Below, piece by piece: positions 60,712-64,000 of a stretch of 64,000 nt of DNA (position 1 is its first letter; every line of letters begins with the position of its first letter). The stretch is from an uncultured Prevotella sp. Lineage in GTDB: Bacteria > Bacteroidota > Bacteroidia > Bacteroidales > Bacteroidaceae. Below the pieces are notes generated by a model that was given only the letters and a program-made list of their open reading frames with translations, did not search any database and was not told where the DNA came from. The stretch covers positions 1 through 64,000 of the forward strand of contig USHV01000015.1 of assembly GCA_900554695.1 (NCBI GenBank). The letters are read 5' to 3'. The translations under genes were made by a program, and so were the position numbers.

Positions 60712-62895
60712 TTATTGAACAATAACTTTCTTGGCTGTATCGCCTGCCTTTACGACGTATATGCCTGAATGCAGGGTGCGCTCATAAGCCGGGGCCGTGA
60801 ACGTGTCTATCAGCATGCCGTTGCTTGAATAAACAGAAACCTTGGCTCCGTTCGGGTTGCTTATGCTGATAGTGTTCTTGCCTGTGGATACGGAAAGGCC
60901 GCTGTCGCCGGTCACGTTGTTGATACCCGTGGTGACGTCGAGGCGTATGTCGAAGAGATAAAGGAACTCATGGAACTTCGGAGAAGTGACATGGAATCCG
61001 AAATAATATACGCCGTCCTCATCCACCTTGATAGGTACAGAGTATTCGGTGACAGGATGTTCCTCGTCAACACTCGGTATTTCAGGGATGTTGAGCAGCT
61101 GTGTGTCCTGCTCCTCTGGAGTGCGTCCCTTGCCGAACGTAACTTCCATAGACTCAGGATAGTCGGCATTCGAAGAATAAGCCTTGAAAGACAAGGTGTA
61201 GTCAACACCCTTCTTATAGTTGATCGGAGGTGCTATCATCCAGTCGTCAGCATCGTTGTACTGGTTGTAAACATACACTGCGCTTCTTGTGTTGGAGTCG
61301 TAACCCCAGCAATATCCGTCGCCGTTGCTGTCGATGAGAGTATAGTAGTTGAGCATATCGGCAGGACCGGTGAACATACCACCGTAAGGAGGATTGAGCG
61401 GTGTGCCGAGAATCATGTTGTTGGAATATCCCCATCCGCCTTCCTTACCGTTGTACATGGCTGTCACGGTGTAAACATAGCGGGTCATGTCTTCAGGATG
61501 TGTCTCTGTGAATGAGCACTCTTTCAGATTCTCTGCCACGGTTACCTCGTAAGGATATCTTACTACCTTGTATGTGATATTGTCCTTATCGATAGCGTTT
61601 CCGTTGATGCCTTCAGTAGGAGCATCCCATGTCAGTGTGGTTGTAAGGCCTTCGTTTGTCAGCTTTATGTTTTTAGGAGCAGCCGGAAGATCGTAGCCGG
61701 CAAAGAATGTACGGGTGATAGTCGGACCGTCGCCATACTCATTCGACACGGTCACTTTCACTGTATGGTTGTCGTTTGAGAGTGTAACGAGGTCGCTCTT
61801 GAATAATTCTCCAGGAGCCGCAGTGGCGTCAACAAGCACTTTGTCGCCTTCTGTCACCTTCACGTTCAGCTTCTCGTCGGTCAGCGGATTGCCAAGATAG
61901 CTCTCCGACGGAACCTGGAACTGGAAGTAACCGCTTACGGAGCTGTCGTCAGGAGTTACGAAATCGAAATCTGATACAATGCCCGGTGCACCGTCGTTAG
62001 GTTCTTTCAGCCATGCGCCGCTCACCTGATAGCGTCTTGTGAGATATGATACGATCGTACCTTGAGCATTAGTCAGGTTGAGCTCAACAATCGGTGTGTA
62101 CTGGCTGTCAAGCTCTATGCTGCTGCTTTCGAGAATCCAATAAACCTTGCCTGTGGCTCTGTTGATGAACATAGCCTGCTTTGTTCCGTTATTAGCCAGA
62201 TAATCTTCCGGACCGATAAGGTTCTTACCGGTTATGGCTTTTACCTTTACAGCCATACCGTCGGTCTTTCTGATCTTATAAAGATACTGTCCGTAATCCT
62301 TTGTATCGATGACAACGCTGTACAACATGCCTCTGTTGTCTGATACAAGAGTCTTGAATCGCAGATTGTAGTCAAAGTCCTTGCCCACTCTCGTCATGTC
62401 GCCTGTCTCCGGATCAATCTCTACCAGATGTGAGGTTGAGTAGTCAACGACAATTCCATATATCTTGTCGTTGGTGACATCATATGCAAGCGATGTCGTG
62501 GTGCTCTGGCAGTTGTCCGGCAGTTCCTTCTCATACAGCACCTCATAAGTATTGCCGTCGAGAATTGTCCACACCGGTTTCTGCTCCGGAAGATGGGCTT
62601 CATCGCTGTAAACGTTGCAATAGATCTTGCCGTTGTGATAGACACCACCTCCTGCTACATAGCGGTTGAACAATACACTGTTGTCATCCGGCTTGAAGTT
62701 GTCGTCATATCCGAACTTATACAAACCCGGAGTCATGTCGTCCAACTGGTTTATCGGCGAGAAAGTAACGAGTCCGTACATCTCCACACCTTCCATCGCT
62801 ATTCTCTGGTTATATTCCTGAGCCTCGGCGATGTTTGTATTGCAGAACATGCATAAAGCCTGCAACGCCAAACCAATAAGTATATTTTTCTTCAT
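60712..62895 (-). CDS. Large secreted protein with fibronectin-like repeats and sorting domain
   Basis: A 727-residue exported protein. A signal peptide (1-25, IAEAQ) leads into a region about 35-280 with blade-like repeats (YGLVTFSPINQ, YKFGYDDNF, VDYSTSHLVEIDPETGDMTR, LYSVVIDTKDYG), suggestive of a beta-propeller. Fibronectin type III-like modules follow at about 405-500 (PAAPKNIKLTNEGLTTTLTW), then a choice-of-anchor J type sandwich (about 505-655). The final segment (AKVSVYSSNGMLIDTFTAPA, HSGIYVVKAGDTAKKVIVQ) is a T9SS type A sorting domain. No catalytic motif was identified; a binding role is likely. Confidence 0.8.
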   Translation of the reverse strand: MKKNILIGLALQALCMFCNTNIAEAQEYNQRIAMEGVEMYGLVTFSPINQLDDMTPGLYKFGYDDNFKPDDNSVLFNRYVAGGGVYHNGKIYCNVYSDEAHLPEQKPVWTILDGNTYEVLYEKELPDNCQSTTTSLAYDVTNDKIYGIVVDYSTSHLVEIDPETGDMTRVGKDFDYNLRFKTLVSDNRGMLYSVVIDTKDYGQYLYKIRKTDGMAVKVKAITGKNLIGPEDYLANNGTKQAMFINRATGKVYWILESSSIELDSQYTPIVELNLTNAQGTIVSYLTRRYQVSGAWLKEPNDGAPGIVSDFDFVTPDDSSVSGYFQFQVPSESYLGNPLTDEKLNVKVTEGDKVLVDATAAPGELFKSDLVTLSNDNHTVKVTVSNEYGDGPTITRTFFAGYDLPAAPKNIKLTNEGLTTTLTWDAPTEGINGNAIDKDNITYKVVRYPYEVTVAENLKECSFTETHPEDMTRYVYTVTAMYNGKEGGWGYSNNMILGTPLNPPYGGMFTGPADMLNYYTLIDSNGDGYCWGYDSNTRSAVYVYNQYNDADDWMIAPPINYKKGVDYTLSFKAYSSNADYPESMEVTFGKGRTPEEQDTQLLNIPEIPSVDEEHPVTEYSVPIKVDEDGVYYFGFHVTSPKFHEFLYLFDIRLDVTTGINNVTGDSGLSVSTGKNTISISNPNGAKVSVYSSNGMLIDTFTAPAYERTLHSGIYVVKAGDTAKKVIVQ

Positions 62896-62931
62896 AATCT
62901 TGTTTTTTAGTCTTTCGTATAAGCAAAATAA

Positions 62932-62955
62932 GGCACTGCCCTCTCAGGCAGTGCC
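62932..62955 (-). terminator. Terminator between two secreted protein genes
   Basis: A perfect 9-bp stem GGCACTGCC/GGCAGTGCC with a 6-base loop is followed on the minus strand by TTATTTTGC. It separates the partial gene at the right edge from the gene at 62895, whose own promoter I could not define. Confidence 0.75.
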
Positions 62956-62967
62956 CGTAATGTCATA

Positions 62968-64000
62968 TTAGTCCTTAACAACTTTCATTGACAAAGCCTT
63001 GCCGTCAGTTGTAACTGCTTTCACAATATATATGCCATTGCTCAAGCCAGCCAAAGACATGCTGCCTGCCACATTGTGTGTATTAAGAACATTCTGTCCC
63101 TGCAAGTTGTATATAGATACAGACTTGATGTCGTCGCGGAGAGACAGTGTAGAAGTAGAAGCATCGTAGTGCATGCTGCTGCTTTCAACATTCTCCTTGA
63201 TTCCGTCGCTTACTGCTTTCTCAATCTTGAAGTCGTCCAAAGCAATCATTCCTGAATTAGGAGCGTCAGCATGGAACTCGAAGTAGAAGCAATAATCCAT
63301 GTCATAGTCAGGTATATACTTCACAGTGAACTTAGTCCATTCAGTAACCGGATCAGTAATACTGTGCAGAACAGGAAGCACTATGCCTGCCTCATCCTGA
63401 GTATATGCCAGAACCACGTTAGCTGTTGTCTTGTTCTCACCGTTGCCCGGCATATAGAGATAGAATGAAATCTCGTATGTCTCGCCCTCCTTCAGAGAGA
63501 AATACGGAGTGTAGAGAATCTCGTCGCGTCCGCTGAGTGTGTACTCATTAGCCACTGCTGCATATTCTCCAGAGTGTGCTGCGATGGTATTCTCAGGCAT
63601 CTTAGTGATGCGGAACAGTTCTGAAGATGATGTTCTGCAACCCCACTTGTTGGTGAAGAGTGTCTGTTCATTGATGTCGATGCGGTTCTCGAAGTCCTGA
63701 GCATAAGGCAGTTCTTCTGGTTCTGCAGATGTGAACATGCGCATTACCTTCAGACTCTTTACCTGAACATTAGCGCCGTTCGGGCTTTCTACGTGTATGC
63801 CGAAGAAGTTACCTTCAGATTCAGGAGTGAATACCGTGCCGATCTCCATTACGTTATAATCGTTCATTATGACGTCGTTGTATCCGCCTATCACAACTGT
63901 CTGGTCTTCAACAGCCTGACCGTTACCACGTGTGAACGTGATATTGGCACTCTGATTGAAGTCGGTCTTGAACTCACAAGTTACATAATAAGACTTTGTC
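62968..64000 (-). CDS. Secreted protein with choice-of-anchor-J-like domains and sorting domain (5' end outside window)
   Basis: The open frame runs to the window edge without a stop, so only the C-terminal 344 or so codons are present; at the edge it reads TKSYYVTCEFKTDFNQSAN. There are two beta-sandwich units, the second starting PYAQDFENRIDINEQTLFTN and ending with PNSGMIALDDFKIEKA, a pattern of cleaved-adhesin/choice-of-anchor J domains. The final 70 residues (IKSVSIYNLQGQNVLNTHNV, LSNGIYIVKAVTTDGK, KVVKD) are a T9SS type A sorting domain. It resembles the proteins at 27293 and 60712 in architecture. Confidence 0.8.
   Translation of the reverse strand, partial: TKSYYVTCEFKTDFNQSANITFTRGNGQAVEDQTVVIGGYNDVIMNDYNVMEIGTVFTPESEGNFFGIHVESPNGANVQVKSLKVMRMFTSAEPEELPYAQDFENRIDINEQTLFTNKWGCRTSSSELFRITKMPENTIAAHSGEYAAVANEYTLSGRDEILYTPYFSLKEGETYEISFYLYMPGNGENKTTANVVLAYTQDEAGIVLPVLHSITDPVTEWTKFTVKYIPDYDMDYCFYFEFHADAPNSGMIALDDFKIEKAVSDGIKENVESSSMHYDASTSTLSLRDDIKSVSIYNLQGQNVLNTHNVAGSMSLAGLSNGIYIVKAVTTDGKALSMKVVKD

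Noticed and set aside
1..64000. Phage, integrative element or defence island
   Set aside because: No integrase, transposase, relaxase, restriction or toxin-antitoxin genes were recognised. The repeats are the only mobile-like content.

Overview
The window reads as a chromosomal segment of a Bacteroidota member, order Bacteroidales, closest in style to Prevotella and its relatives. Four things point there: promoters fit the Bacteroidota consensus (TTTG about 19-22 bp upstream of TAnnTTTG) in front of many genes; several secreted proteins end in T9SS (Por secretion) type sorting domains; there is a SusD homologue; and DUF4956, DUF2490, DUF3316 and TIGR02757 proteins occur. Species cannot be fixed from sequence alone. 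No rRNA, transposase, integrase, phage gene or CRISPR array was seen.

Layout. 1-1075 is non-coding with degenerate pyrimidine-rich repeats. 1076-3268 (minus) is an FKBP lipoprotein and glycyl-tRNA synthetase. 3840-4661 is an unknown membrane protein. 5529-10574 holds topoisomerase IV subunit A overlapping a DUF3316 protein and an S41 protease lipoprotein, then RidA. 10960-13457 (minus) is a decaying locus: a broken carbohydrate-binding-domain lipoprotein, DUF2490, DUF4956 and a truncated VTC polyphosphate polymerase. tRNA-Leu and asd follow. 16478-21051 is a CPA2 antiporter, a LolD-like ATPase, an S1-type RNA-binding protein and TcdA. 21160-25607 (minus) is asnS, a pseudouridine synthase with a repeat-rich N-terminus, and purB. 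After tRNA-Val comes a large secreted protein, then acn-icd-gltA (30095-35041, minus), the oxidative branch of the TCA cycle that makes 2-oxoglutarate and glutamate. 35270-38718 (minus) is a TlpA-like thioredoxin, a low-molecular-weight tyrosine phosphatase and RmuC. 39257-47652 carries a TIGR02757 protein, trmD, a Gfo/Idh/MocA oxidoreductase with a frame problem at its start, twin DUF805 proteins, a patatin-like protein divergent from an M24 aminopeptidase, and a secreted C1 peptidase. 48037-50771 is an orphan SusD-like protein with a small secreted partner. 51059-54745 is recJ and recQ. 55128-64000 is mostly secreted proteins with C-terminal sorting domains, four of them in one minus-strand group.

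The most unusual content lies between genes. (1) Five intergenic arrays are built from 22-bp units, each an imperfect palindrome of the form CGAWA(7 bases)TWTCG; at least two sit in a composite element of about 332 bp with conserved flanks at the same spacing, and two others lie in the opposite orientation. (2) Three copies of a 202-204 bp element with about 19-bp terminal inverted repeats look like a miniature inverted-repeat element. (3) Unrelated tandem repeats also have a 22-bp register: ten AT-rich units at 13989-14208, a 66-bp (3 x 22) array at 26582-26860, a 22-bp duplication at 54751-54794, and a 22-codon repeat in the pseudouridine synthase. (4) A probable small RNA gene (39063-39156) with a good promoter and terminator shares an ordered set of sequence words with the degenerate repeats at 537-825. 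These repeats are the best candidates for something undescribed.
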